In this document: positions 23,439 to 36,277 of the stretch, one piece after another
How the letters are laid out: the number at the start of each line of letters is the position of its first letter
How positions within the stretch are numbered: position 1 is the first letter of the stretch
NCBI GenBank assembly: GCA_001792895.1
Contig: MARA01000004.1
Span: 1,984,001-2,048,000, forward strand
Length of the DNA: 64,000 bases
DNA from: Lentinus brumalis
Taxonomy: Eukaryota > Basidiomycota > Agaricomycetes > Polyporales > Polyporaceae
Direction: 5' to 3'
The notes under the pieces: model-generated
Seen by the model: only the letters and a program-made list of their open reading frames with translations
Told to the model about the DNA's origin: nothing
Database searches by the model: none
Position numbers and translations under genes: made by a program

Positions 23439-25225
23439 GGCTCCCACGCGCAGACACCCGCACTCACGCGTCGCCGCAACCTCCTCGTCCACCTGTCGTA
23501 CAAAAGGCCCGTGAAACACGGTGTTTTCGTCTATGGACCTGCAGAGGCCGCGCCCCCTCGTCGGACTGTATCTTATTCGATCCTATTGACCGTCACGGTA
23601 CTCGTGTTTAATGTCTGGTACAGTCATAATCTCCTCCGTCTTCGCTACTCGCTGCTACATATTGTCCATGTTCACGATTGCTCATCCCACGCCAATCACC
23701 TCGCTGTCTGATAGAATACGGCCCTTCTAGTCGCACAATAGGCTACGGTCCACTTGCTACGCATCCGTCCCCCTTGCTATTTTGTCTCGTCACCACGTCT
23801 TCCCGTCGCACTGTCACCTTCGTCCTGCACATACAGTATGTATTCCCAGCATTCCTCACGCCATGCCCCATAGCTATGCTTCTACCGTATAATCCATAAT
23901 CGCGAAGTTACTAGGTAACATCTGTAGGCATTATTCTCTCTGTCCATACCTTGTTCCGAGACGTCGAGCGTTTTGCGCCCTAAGTGGCGATTCCTACTTG
24001 AGCGTGCTTCTCGGGAGGGAATCGCTCAAAGGATTTCATCTGCACCCATTACATGCCAAGAGCCGTTGCGAACTATGTCGAATTATGGAGGGAATAGCCT
24101 TGAGATGACGAGAACAGTCGCTATAAGCTTGAAGGATGTATCATGGACATAAATGGCTAAATCGTTACCGAAACCGTACAGATCTCCAGCAGGACGATCG
24201 CCCTAGTTAGGCACCACAACTCGTGGATCGCAGCCACGGCCTGCAGCTTTCATTGAGGCGGAGGGTCGTACGTGGTTGTAGGGTTTCCACGCCCAGGATG
24301 GCGACTGCAGCAACCATACTGGCTGTCGCCTGGGCAGAGGGCGAGATGGAGACGCACGGCATACATGAGGCACTGGGGCAGACGAGCCTTCCGTACGAGA
24401 CTGCAGCAGACGAATGGGCTGTTGGGCGGCTTGGCATAAGTCAAGAGAAGCTTTCCCGTTACGACACAGCCAGGATCCGCGTCCGCACGTGGGTGCAAGC
24501 TGCATGGATGGGAGAGGCCACCTGGGTCCCGTCCAATTTGTAGGGAACGAATTCGGCTCTTTGGGCAGCATCGTCCCAGGCCAGCGGAGACTACGGGTCC
24601 GAGGGTTACTATAGCGCGTACGTAGTCAGCCACAGGTGCAAACAATTGCACGGGGAAAGACTTGGTTACTCACCAGGTTAGGCCGGTTCGGCGACGAGAT
24701 CTGCGAGAGAAGCTTGGACCTGCTTGCACGGCAGTCCGCCTCAACGCGACTCACACCACCCAGATCGCGTCAGAAGCAAAGCATGAGCGTTTCCCCGTAG
24801 TTCGTCGATGAGTCCGTGCAGCTCCTGTCAGGACGTCCAAGTTCGGAGGCCAGTGGCATACCCTTGTGACTTATTGCCTGAAGCTCATCGTCAACCTTCG
24901 GATTCAATGTCTGTAATCGAGTGTTATGACACAGTGACGCGAGGCTCGAGCTGCAGACGTAACAGACGAAGGACAAGCTGAGAGTCAGTGCTCAAGTATA
25001 CTGTCAGTGTCAGTCGCGATCCGAAGGTCGAACTTCGAAGTCTGAGGTCCGCTGAAGAACGCGCTGGCGGGATATGAAATAGGTCTGTTTGAGTTTGGGC
25101 GGAGTTGTGCGGAGCTGTTCGGAAGTACCAAGCGCCCGTGAGTCGCGCGGCGCGTTGAGTCTCGCGAATCTGAACCGTTCGTGCTATACCTCACTCTCGA
25201 TCTTGTTTCTCCCTTCTTGGCCGCT
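23439..25225. other. Intergenic region with one weak minus-strand candidate
   Basis: AT-richer than the surroundings at 23550-24180, where nothing was found. A possible spliced minus-strand gene at 24203-24976 is listed separately. The last 230 bp should contain the promoter of the TOG-domain gene. Confidence 0.45.
24203..24976 (-). CDS. Weak candidate multi-exon gene, unknown product
   Basis: Several stretches look coding and can be joined by GT-AG introns: ELHGLIDELRGNAHALLLTR, then SKLLSQISSPNRPNL, then SPLAWDDAAQRAEFVPYKLD, and a final arginine- and proline-rich exon ending GRGCDPRVVVPN. The start codon and first exon are not fixed and no family was recognised. It could also be chance open frames. 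Confidence 0.25.
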
Positions 25226-28200
25226 ATGGACGGCGCGCCTCCCCCAGAGGAGGACTTCAGTCCCCTTCCTATATCCGAACGGCTTGCGCACAAGAACTGG
25301 AAGGCTCGAGTCAGCGCATATGAGGAACTCAAGACGACATTCAAGCAGACTGCCTCTGATTCCGATCCCGCGTTCAAGCCATATATCAACAACCCGGACA
25401 CGCTCAAGAAGATTGTCACGGACGCGAATGCTATTGCCCAGGAGAAAGGCCTGGAATGTGTCATTGAATTCGTGAAGTTCGCCGGAGAGAATGCCTCACG
25501 CACTAGAGAAGCGGTGGTTCCGGCCTTGGTGGACAAGTGCTTTGGTGCTGCGCGCGCTGGGACGAAGAACCATGCTATAGAGCTGTCATTGGCGTACGTG
25601 GAAGTGGAGAACACCGGTGCTGGAGTCGTGGTACGTATTTCAGTGCTCATGAGCCTCCCCGATCTCACACTCGAGTCTACTCGGCAGGAGAACATTCTGC
25701 CGGGGCTCGGTGCCAAGCAACCCAAAGCAGTGGCAGGTGCCGTGACCGCGCTCAAGGAGATTGTCAAGTGCGTAACATTGTCGTATGACCGTCCATGCTG
25801 TGGCTTGACGGTATCTGTGCATTTATCCAGGTCGTTTGGCACGTCCGTAGTCCCGCCTCCTCCAGTTCTCAAAGCGCTCCCCAAGATCTTCGGCCACTCT
25901 GATAAGACCGTTCGTGCTGAAGGGACGCAGTTGGCTCTGACCCTGTACCAGTACATCGGCCCCGCCATAGACCCATTCCTCAATGACCTTAAGCCCCTGC
26001 AGGTCAAGGAGCTTAAAGATGCCTTTGAAAAGTTGGAGGCGGAGGGTAAGGGGCGAGGCACCTTAAAGCCGGAGCGCATGACTATGCGGGGTGCCAGAGA
26101 GGCCGAAGCGGCCGAGGAAGCGGGGGTGACGGAGGTGCTGAAGGGTCAGCTCCTACGGAGGGTGCGTCTCTCCTTTCTTTGATCGTTTCTACCATGAGCT
26201 CAGGGTGGAATCGGCTTTAGAGGAGCCTCCGGATCCTCGCGCATTCGTGGAAGAGGCGGATATCGTCCCCAACATACCCGCTAATTTCCAAGCTTCACTG
26301 AAGTCCTCGAAGTGGAAAGAGAGGAAGGAGGCCTTGGATGAGCTCGCCAAGCTGTTGGAGAAGACACCTAGGATCAAGGAGGCTCAGGAGCTCGGCGAAC
26401 TAGCAAGATCTCTTGCAACATGCATCCAGAAGGACGCGAACATCAACTGCGTAATGGTCGCCGCCAAGTGCATGGAGGGTTTGGCGAAGGGTCTCATGGG
26501 CGGCTTCGCGAAGTACCGCGAGAGTGTGGTTCCACCCATGTTGGAGAGGCTGAAAGAGCGGAAGGCGAACGTCACGGATACGATCGGGGCAGCTTTGGAT
26601 GCCGTGTTCCAATCAGTGAGTCGCCAAACCCATCCATAACGTGGTGCTTGCGCTCAACTTGGTAAATGTAGACGACTCTCACGGATATTTTGCCCGACAC
26701 TCTTCCAGCTCTGAACTCAAAGAACCCGCAAGTCAAGGAAGGCACATTGAAATTCATCGCCAGATGTCTCTCCACGTCTCCTGCACCGATCCCTGGTCCG
26801 CAAATTAAGCCGCTCTCAGACGCACTTTCCTCTCTCCTCGAGGATTCGTTTGAAGGTGCCCGGAACGAAGCCGCGGTGTGCCTTGGCACACTCATGAAGA
26901 TGGTCGGGAAGCGTGCGCTCAATGCTGTCGTGGACAACTTGTCCGATGTGAGGAAGGCTAAGGTCGAGGAAGCGTTCGAGAGCGCAACGGTGAAGGCGAA
27001 AGCCGGATCTGCCCCTGCCCCCAAATCAGCTGGTAAATCAGCAGGCCCTCCTCCCACTAGCGAGCCACCGAAAAAGAAGATGCCTCCAGCGAAACAACCA
27101 CCCACGGCCCAACTTCCCGCCGTGCCCACCGAGAGCGAGGTGCTGACTCCTACAGAGAACAAACCGCTCAAGCCACCAGCGCGCTTGATGGTATGTCTGT
27201 ACCGTTTTGCTAGCTATGACTAGACTGACGGGCGTGCCAGGCTAAGAAACCTGCCGCTGTCGGAGGCGATGTTCCCGCTCCCGCGGCGCCAGCACCGAAG
27301 AAGCTCCCTCCCGCTGTGGTCGCCGCAGGGGCTAAGCCTTCAAAGGGTGGTGCTCCTCCACCTCCCGGCGCCCTTGACTCCTTCAAGTACAAGCATACGC
27401 CTGAGGATGCCGAAGCGCTAGCAACGGAACTCATCCCAGCGAAGTTTGCTACCGATCTGGCAGATCCCAATTGGAAGGTCCGGTTAGCCGCTTTGGAAGA
27501 GATGACTGACTGGGTCAGCGGCGCTGCTGGCGAACTCGACTCGGAGGTCGTCGTACGGTTCCTGGGCAAGAAAGGTTGGAACGAGAAGAACTTCCAGGTC
27601 CGTCAGTCCAGTACTATTCCTCTCATAGTTGTTCACTTGCTCGCAGGTTTCCACAAAGCTGTATGGAATTCTTGGCATCCTTGCGAGGGACTGCCCGTCC
27701 TTCGGTCGCTCTTCCGCCGCATTGGCAATCCCACACTTGTGCGAGAAATTGGGCGATATGAAGCTGAAGAAGCCTGCAGGCGAGACTCTTGTCACGTTCG
27801 CCGAGAAGACGTCGTTGCAATTCGTTTTGGGTCACGGTTGGTCCCTCATAGGCCAATGTCCTTCTTCCCATGCTGACATCATTCTTAGCCTACGATCCCT
27901 TGTCAAAACAGAAGGCTCCCAAGGTCCTGGCTGATGCGCTCGGGTGGATAGACGAGACCCTGAAGGAGTTTGGCATAGCTGGGCTCTCTCTTCGGGGCCT
28001 GATCGATTTCTTGACGAATGCTCTGAAGAACTCGAACGCCGCCGTGCGGACTAGTGCTACGAAGACCTTCGTCACTCTGAAACTATTTGCTGGCTCGTGT
28101 ATGTCTGACATTCCTATTGGATGTGACCAGCTCCTGATTATAGCCTCCCGCAGCTATCAAGGACCTTCTCACGGACCTCAATCCTCAGCTACTTGCGACC

Positions 28201-31200
28201 ATTACTAGCGAATTTGACAAGGTCGAAGGTACCCCGGCACCTGAGCCCACTCGGACCTCAGCAGATGTGGTCAACGCGGCGCCGGCGGCTGGTGCGGTCG
28301 GCAAGGGCGGCGCCCCTGATGTCGATGCCCTCGATGACTTGTTCCCCCGAGTCGAAATTGACAGCTTGCTGAAGGGCACGACGATCCTTGCGGATGCGAA
28401 GAGCGACCAGTGGAAGGCAAGGAAGGAAGCACTCGAGACACTGCAAGCGATTTTAGACCAAGGGTCGAACAAACGGCTGAAACCCACGATGGGTACGCAC
28501 TTATCCCTCTAGACCCATCGAACATGCATGCTTATGGTGCTATCTACAGGGGAGATCGGACAGGTCCTGAAGGCCCGAGTGACGGACGCCAACAAAGCAG
28601 TCCAGGTGCTCGCGTTAGACATCGTCGCCCGCATAGCGACTGGCATGGGCAAGCCGTTCGAGAAGCATTGCAAATTCTTCGTTGTCCCTATTGCCACTGT
28701 CTTGGCCGACCAGAAGGCATCTTACCGTTCTGCGGCCTTGACGACGCTCAAAGCCATTGTCGAGGCATGCGAAGGTATGGAGCCTCTGGTTCCTGGGATC
28801 GCTACGGCACTCGAAGCAAACAATCCCGTGCAGCGCGGTTCATTGCTGACATGGCTCGTGGAACACTTCGCCAAGAACGAACCACCACCCGGCCTGGACC
28901 TTAGCAGCTGGGCTGGACCCATCGTGAGCTGTCTCGACGACCGGAACGTTGAGGCCAGGAAGGGTGCCCAGGGGCTTCTCCCTACATTGATCGCATGTTC
29001 AAGTTTCGAGCACGTCATGAGTCAGGCGAACTCGCTGAAGCCTGCATCGAGGAGTACTGCCATACCTCTCGTTCAAGCTGCTCGGGGATCCGTCCCCGCC
29101 AAAGCTCCTCGCGCACCTGCTCCAGCCAAGGGTGCCGTAGCTCCTAAGACTGCAGCGGTTCCTAAGGCCGTGTCTCCTCCTCCTTCTGCTCCATCCCCTC
29201 CTCCTGCCGAACCCTCGCATATTGCTCCTCCAAGCAAGCTTACTGGCGTGCGACGCAAGTTGCCGCAAGGCAGCACACAACGCCCTGAGTCCCGAGCTGA
29301 CTCCATTTCCGAAGGATCGACTTCTCGTCTCCCGGGCAAGCTTGGCACTGGTTTGAAGAGGCCCGGTGCCGCCATTGGTGGTCCGTCCAAACCAGCCGCG
29401 GTCGAGCAGTTCGACTCAGGGTTGTCGATGATCTTCACCAGCTTTAATCCTGACACGAAAAGATTGCGACTTGCGAAGGACGCGAATCGATGGGTCATCG
29501 AGTCGGGACCGTCGCGCAAGGACCTTGCGGAGCTCCTGCAGCATCAGATGGAACCTCATGCGTCGAAGGAAGTCCTCGCGCTGCTATTCAGCCACGATCA
29601 CAACGCTGTCAATGATCACGTCAATGGGCTTGGAATGGTCCAGGACTTCTACAGCAACGCTCAAACTGGTGACGACAGGCTACAATCCATCTGTATTGCC
29701 AACTCGGACCTAGCTCTCAAGTTCGTCTCGCTGAAGGTGCACGAGCCGCAATCCAATCTCGTGCAGAAGTGCCTGGACGCCGTCGGCGCTGTGCTAGCGT
29801 TCTTCCAGAGCGTCGACTACCAGCTGTCTGATCAGGAGGCTTTGGTCTTCATCCCGACTATAGTTCACAAGGTAAGTCGGGTGTTGATATGTGCGCCTCA
29901 GTACTCACGCCTTCAGCAGTTGGGGGATGCCCGGGAGCCTGTGAGAGTTCGGGTTTCGCAAGTAGTCCAGACGCTTCCCAAAGTCTACGCATACAGCCGA
30001 GTGTTCCAACTCCTCCTTGAGCATGGGCTCACATCGAAGGTGGCAAAGACAAGGCAAGGTACATTGGATGAGCTTGCAGGCTTACTGAAGCGGTTCGGCA
30101 TCGGCGCATGCGAACCGGCCAAGGCCTTTCCTCGCATCGCTGCGATGATCTCTGACAAGGATCCGGCCGTCCGGAAGTCTGCTCTGGCTGCACTGAGGTG
30201 ATTATTGCACACATATTTTCGAGCGTGTTGCTAATGAGGCGTCTTCAGCGAGGGATATGTGCTTGTAGGGGAGAAGATCTGGTCGTTTGTTGGCGCATTG
30301 TCTCCCAAAGACAAGACGCAATTGGAGGAACGGCTGCGCCGGGTTCCTGGCGCAAGCAGTTCTGAAAAAGTGGACACCGCACCGTTAGCCACTCATGCCT
30401 CCCGCGTTGCAACTGGGATTCCGCGGTCTGGGTCCCCCGCTCCTAGTGCGATTTCGCGCAAAGGGGGCATTGGGCGACCTTCGAGTCCAGCGATGGCAGC
30501 CCCGTCTCGCGTGGCACGTCCAGCATCACCGTCGACCATGGTCCGTTCATCGTCGCCTGGTCCCTCCCAGATTTCGCGAATCGCAGGCCCGTCACAAATA
30601 CACCCACCCGGTTCTCCTACTGCCGGAACCCGATCCAAAAGCCTTCTTCCATCACGATTGGGACCCCGCCCCCGTTTGATTGCCGTTCCGCCGCCCAGCG
30701 CTCTTTCACCGCCATCCATGTCCTCCCGCCCGTCGGCGGATGATATGTTTTCATCGAATGCCCATCGAGGCCCTCTTGCTCCTAACCGACATTCCATCGA
30801 TGAGCAGTATGATGTGCAAGAGGAAAGTGCGACTGACGACATCACCGTCACCATCTCGAGCATCCTCAGCAACGATCCAACTCGGAGCGTCGAAGCACTG
30901 AAGAAGATCCAGAAAGTGCTTGAGGTTGGACCCGTGGAAGGACCGTCGTCTCCTGCCTACCAGGAGTTAGCAGAACATACCGAAGGTCTTATCGAGACTA
31001 TCACGTTGCAGATGGCGCATGTCTTTGAACATCCGGAGGACATTACCATGCCGGAGAACTTCCGTTTGGCGAAGCATCTCATCCAAACGCTAAATGCGTT
31101 CTGCGACCATGTCTACCTTGCGGAGTCACTGACCGTCGATATCTTGACTTCCTTGCTCGAGGAGCTAACACTACGCCTGCTGCAAACCGACAACAGCCCA

Positions 31201-32648
31201 GACGGCAAAGTCAAGGATCTGTCGCGGTTCATCAATATGATCATCCTGCGTTTATTCGCAACGGGCAGGAGGATGTCCATTTTCCGGTAAGCAGGTACCC
31301 TCGATGAGTCCGAAGTCATCATTGACGTTGCGCACAGCGCTTTGTTTGCTCTGTTGTTGAGGATAGTAAAGCCTTTCCCCGCGAACGGCACGAGTCCTGA
31401 CTCGCAAGAGGCCAGGGTCGCTGAGCTGGTCCTCAAGTGCGTTTGGAAGCTCGCGAGGAATATCCCGCAAGATCTGGAGAAGCATATTCTGGATCCCGTG
31501 GAACTGTTCCCGGCAGTGGAACACTTCCTGCAATCCGTCCCCCCGAACGAGTGGCGCGCGCGTGCAACGAACAAGGTACCGTGTGGCGATATGCCTTTGC
31601 GGACCATAAAGGTCATCATCCAGCATGTCGTTGGTGAGCGAACCTATGACACTGTTTGTTAGTTCTTGTCTGACCGTCAACTTCTCACATGTAGCGCACT
31701 ACGCGGATGAGGTCTATGACCATCTCTCGTCAGCGTTCGACGACCCTTCCGCTACCATTGTCTACCCATACGTCTACCGCATCCTGAACTCGTCGTCCAA
31801 GACTGCTGCCGAAGTACCTCTCCGCCACGAGACTATTCGTGAGGAACCTAGGCCCAGGCAGTTGTCTGTCGTGAGCAGTATGAGCAGGCCGATCTCTCCG
31901 CAGGAGACGGTGTCCTCACGATCAGTCACGTCCGACCCTCGTCGTCCCCTATCCGCTTCAAGTCACGGAAGGAGTCCAAGTGTTTCTTCTGCTGCGGAGA
32001 CGGTGCAGGAACCAGACCTTGATGACCAGCTCAACGTCATTATCGACCACATTTCCAGCGAGACGACAGGTGCCATGCACAAGGAGGGCATCACAGAGCT
32101 GCACCATTACCTGAAGGCTTATCCGCACAAGAAGCCGAAGGTAGACAAGATCCTGGAGTCGACTGGCCCGGCATTCCGGAAGTACATCACCCGTGCACTC
32201 GCCAGTCGAGCGGCGGAAGACGAGGAACGTGACGTTGCAGTATCCCAGACCTTGTCTAGTATGTCTCCTTTTATCCACCGAGTCGCGCAACCAACACTGA
32301 TCACAGGTGTAGAACTCGAGTCCAATGGGTTCGGACATGAGCGAATATCAAGCATATCGAGTAGTAGTGAGTAGTTCACAGATACATTTATGTCCACAGA
32401 TCCTTGACTCTCTTTTTCAAGGTCGCGAGACGAACGGACATGCGGTGCCGACTTCACCTATGTCCGCCAGTAGCCGGGCAGAAACTTCGCCTCGATCACC
32501 TCCTCGGTCGAGTATATCCGACCTGCCCGATGCCCAACTGGACAGGCTTTCGAAATTGCACAATCTCTTCCAATACAACCGCCAGAGCACGTTGAGCAAC
32601 GGGTCGTCGCACGCTTCGGGACAGGGTTTCCGTTCGACGAATAGCTGA
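25226..32648 (+). CDS. STU2: XMAP215/Stu2/Alp14-family TOG-domain microtubule polymerase
   Basis: The protein binds tubulin at microtubule plus ends and kinetochores and speeds polymerisation. Sixteen exons give about 2,211 residues: 25226-25630, 25688-25767, 25831-26161, 26199-26615, 26672-27190, 27241-27597, 27647-27836, 27889-28098, 28154-28492, 28550-29871, 29917-30197, 30249-31286, 31338-31633, 31695-32258, 32307-32366, 32422-32648. TOG arrays are visible as repeated blocks: RLAHKNWKARVSAYEELKTT (TOG1), SSKWKERKEALDELAKLLEK (TOG2), LADPNWKVRLAALEEMTDWV (TOG3), SDQWKARKEALETLQAILDQ (TOG4) and RWVIESGPSRKDLAELL (TOG5). After a basic Ser/Pro linker comes a helical C-terminal domain, ending in a Ser-rich tail with LDRLSKLHNLFQYNRQS. 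The size matches animal ch-TOG, not the two-TOG yeast proteins. The intron at 26162-26198 (37 nt) is uncertain. Confidence 0.95.
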
Positions 32649-32971
32649 TCGGTATGTATGTAGAGTGGAGCAGAGCGCTGCTTCCGGTTTGACATGACAT
32701 TCGCAACTGTGTATACCAGCATCGCATTGGCTATGTACTGTATTTAGGAGATAATAGGTGTATGACATACAGTGTCTGTGCGTAGCGTTGCACGTCGCTA
32801 ACCACGGCCGAAGTGAATTAGGTACTTCTTGGTCTAGAAGCCACTCAATGTCGCGTGATGGACACGACGACACATGATTGAAGTCATAGCGCTGCTAGCG
32901 CTCTTCGTCGACTCTACTTCATACCATCGCTCCGACTCCCTTGAAGGCTTTCGCGACCTCCTTACCCAGCC
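32649..32971. other. Intergenic region, tandem genes
   Basis: 323 bp between the TOG gene stop and the acyltransferase start. No gene was seen. Confidence 0.6.
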
Positions 32972-35960
32972 ATGGACATTGCACACAAACACAAGGACGA
33001 ATCCGACCTCGTCTATGATGCCGCGCTCGTCTTCTGGAGAATGGTCACCAACATCTTCTTCCGAGAAGTCCGGCCGCGCGGTGCATTCAACATTCCTCGC
33101 GAGGGGCCCGTTATATTCGTAGCCGCGCCGCACAACAACCAGGTGCGTGCAGCCGACCCAACATGCTGTGTGGTATACTGAGTCGGTCATTCAGTTCCTT
33201 GACCCTCTCATTATATACCAAGAAGTGCACAGGGAGACAAGACGTCATGTCCGTTCCCTCATTGCTGCGAAGAGTATGCAGAGGAAGGTCATCGGGTTCT
33301 TTGCGGGTTTGATGGCTAGTAGTGAGTACTCGCCAATTCTGTTCTCCCCGCTCTTCCTGAGGACTGAGGGCACGCCAAGTTCCCGTTGTTCGAGCCGCTG
33401 ACGATGCAAAGCCCGGGACGGGCGAGATCACCATCTCGGACGAGGACCCATGTCTCATTATTGGCCATGGCACCAAATTCACTTCGGAGTTCACGCCAAA
33501 GATGCAAATCATGCTCCCGAGGTCGGTGGGGTCGAGCGTCGCCGAAGTCGTGGAGATTCTGTCAGATACCCGGTTGAAGATTCGGAAAGAGTTCTCAGGC
33601 ATTGCGAAGGTCCGGGACAGAATCAAAGAGGCTCAAGCTGCTGGGCAGCAGGGTCTGTCATACAAGAGACTCCCCTTCGTTGACCAACACGAGATGTATC
33701 AATATGTGTACCAATGCCTCACTGAAGGAGGTGCCATCTGTATATTCCCCGAAGGTACGTATTTCTTCATGTCGCGCGTCGCGCAGCCAGACCCCTCCCA
33801 AGATCCCCAGTCACCATACTACTACTATTCTTGAGACCTTGGGATGTCGAAGCGCTTCGCTCGTATTGTCTTGTCTTGCTTTCTCACATCCGTTCCTCCG
33901 TCGATAGGTGGTAGTCATGACCGTACGGATCTCCTGCCGCTCAAAGCCGGCGTCTCCCTCATGGCTCTCGGAGCTATGGCAAACGACCCGGAACTCAAGG
34001 TCAAGATCGTACCAGTCGGCTTGTCTTACTTCCATGCCCACCGGTTCCGGTCGCGCGCAGTCGTCGAGTTCGGTTCGCCGCTCGATGTACCTCCAGAATT
34101 TGTCGAGATGTTCAAAGAGGGCGGCACGAAGAAGAGAGAGGCGGTCGGCAAGTTCTTGGATATCATTTACGACGCGCTGAAGACCGTCACTCTGCGAGCC
34201 CCAGACTACGAGACGCTCATGGTACGAATGCTGTTCATGACGTAGTTAACATGACCTCACCGCCGCACACAGCTCATACAAGCTGCCCGGCGACTGTACA
34301 AAACACCTGGGCAACACTTGACGTTAGGTCAGGTCGTCGAGCTGAACAAACGTTTCCTGCAGGGATACCTCCATTTCAAGGACGAGCCAAAGGTGCAGAA
34401 GCTCCGAGACGATGTGCTGAAATACAATCGTTTGCTCAGAGATCTGGGCCTGCGGGATCACCAGGTAAATTGACAACTTCCGTCTTCCGTCTTCCGTATC
34501 TTCCGTGTGTATTCACGTCTAGAATAGGTCCCTCGCGCGCAAAAGGCGGGGTGGAAAACATTCGGTCTTTTGACTTACCGGCTGGGTCTCCTGACAGTCT
34601 GGGCCATCCTGGCACTGCCCGGAGTGATCTTGAACGGGCCCATTTTCATCACTGCGTCCGTTATTTCCCGCAAGAAGGCAAAAGGTAAATCTTTCTTCTG
34701 AACGCTTCGGCCGTCGAGCTTACACTCTATTCACTTTCAGAGGCGCTCGCGGCGTCCGAGGTCAAGATCGCGGGGCGCGACGTCCTCGCGACGTGGAAGA
34801 TTCTCGTCGCCCTTGGTGTCACTCCGATTTTGTACGCGTTCTATGCAACTCTCGCGACCATCGTGGCCGTCAAGGCGGGCGCGCCGCTCAAATGGAGGAT
34901 CTGGACGCCCTTCATCGTTCTCATGATCCTCCCAATGATAGGGTACGCTGCCCTCAAGTTCGGAGAAGCAGGAATGGATGTTCTCAAGTAGGTCCAGAGC
35001 GGTTGAGCTTCACCCGCGCACCCCTGACAGCTAAACCCGTGACAGATCCCTGAGACCGCTAGTAATCGCTTTAATACCTGGCCAGCAGCGTTCACTTGAC
35101 AAGCTCAAGCGTATGCGCGAAGAAGTTTCAAACGAACTTGCAGAGACTATCAACGAATACGGACCCAAGATGTTTGACGACTTCAATCAGGTACGTCCAA
35201 CGACTTTCTCTCGACTCCCCATAGACTCACGTCGTCTGCAGTGGCGTATCCTTGTTCCATCTTCTACAGCACCGCCATCCTCTGGGCAGCAGGGCATCTG
35301 GCGTCGGAAGAGCGGTACCGGCGGCGTGGATGCGCAGGGTAATCTCCTCGTCCACCCCATGGTGAGTTTCGCCCACCAATGCTCATACATCCCGTGTCAG
35401 GCCTAACGCCAACACGCACTTCATCCTAGACATGGCTGGACGAACGACTCTTCGGCTGGACACGTAGTGCCTCACGTGGCACGAGTGCGTGGGCAGGCAC
35501 GCGAAGCCAGGAGATTAGCCGTGCAGCATCACCCGACGTCTCCGACGAGGAGGACGCACCAGACTACGATGACATCCTCGCGGTTCCCTCAGGGGACGCC
35601 CACTCGCTATCCACGCGGCCCCGTAGCCAGCGGAGCTCGTACGCCGACATTCAGCGGCTCCGCCGCTCATCGAATGCGGTCAACACGGACGGCGGACTGC
35701 AAAGTCAACTCGCGCCCATGACGGCGGCTACAGCTACAGGTGAGAGGCACGTCGACACGGAAGGGCTGCACTTCCGGGGCGGGCAGCAGCAGGGGAGAAC
35801 GCGGAAGCCGAGCTTGTCGGACAGTGTGCCGGTGGCGGTCATCGGGGAGATGGACAGAGCGGAGCCGTTCAAGGAGGCAACGCAGGATTTGAACAAGGAG
35901 ATGAAGAAGCGGCGAGATAGCCAGGACGAGGGAAAGCCCGCGCCCAAGCCCGAGGCCTGA
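32972..35960 (+). CDS. SCT1: Glycerol-3-phosphate / dihydroxyacetone-phosphate sn-1 acyltransferase
   Basis: The enzyme makes lysophosphatidic acid, the first step of glycerolipid synthesis, at the ER. Ten exons give 792 residues: 32972-33142, 33195-33321, 33380-33754, 33908-34221, 34273-34464, 34528-34684, 34741-34987, 35046-35190, 35242-35361, 35430-35960. The acyltransferase blocks are present: APHNNQFLDP (catalytic His-Asp), FPEGGSHDRTDLLPLKAG and IVPVGLSYFHAHRFRSRAVV. Several hydrophobic spans follow: GLLTVWAILALPGVILNGPI, ILVALGVTPILYAFYATLAT and FIVLMILPMIGYAAL. The C-terminus is long, acidic and Ser/Arg-rich, as in yeast Sct1 and Gpt2, where it is phosphorylated. Which of the two yeast paralogs is orthologous cannot be told. 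Confidence 0.93.
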
Positions 35961-36277
35961 GACGGGTGGGCTTCGAGGTCTCGAGACTGCATCCTGTATG
36001 GCAGTTGACCTGACGTTGGGACTTTGTTCGCGAGGCGGACGCTATACTTACTCACCATTCATCCATTCATGCACTACTATACCTTCCCACTCTCGTCCAC
36101 GACTATCAATCTCGCCGTGTTGTGCGTACGACTGTTCGGATGTACCCGTGCACTGTCACACAGCACCGTGCTATTACAACAAGCAATACATCTCGTGATA
36201 CAGTATAGCCAAGCAGAACACCAGTGTGCATCGTACAGTAGATGGTAGGGCGGTCATGTGTGGATATGCGACTGCAC

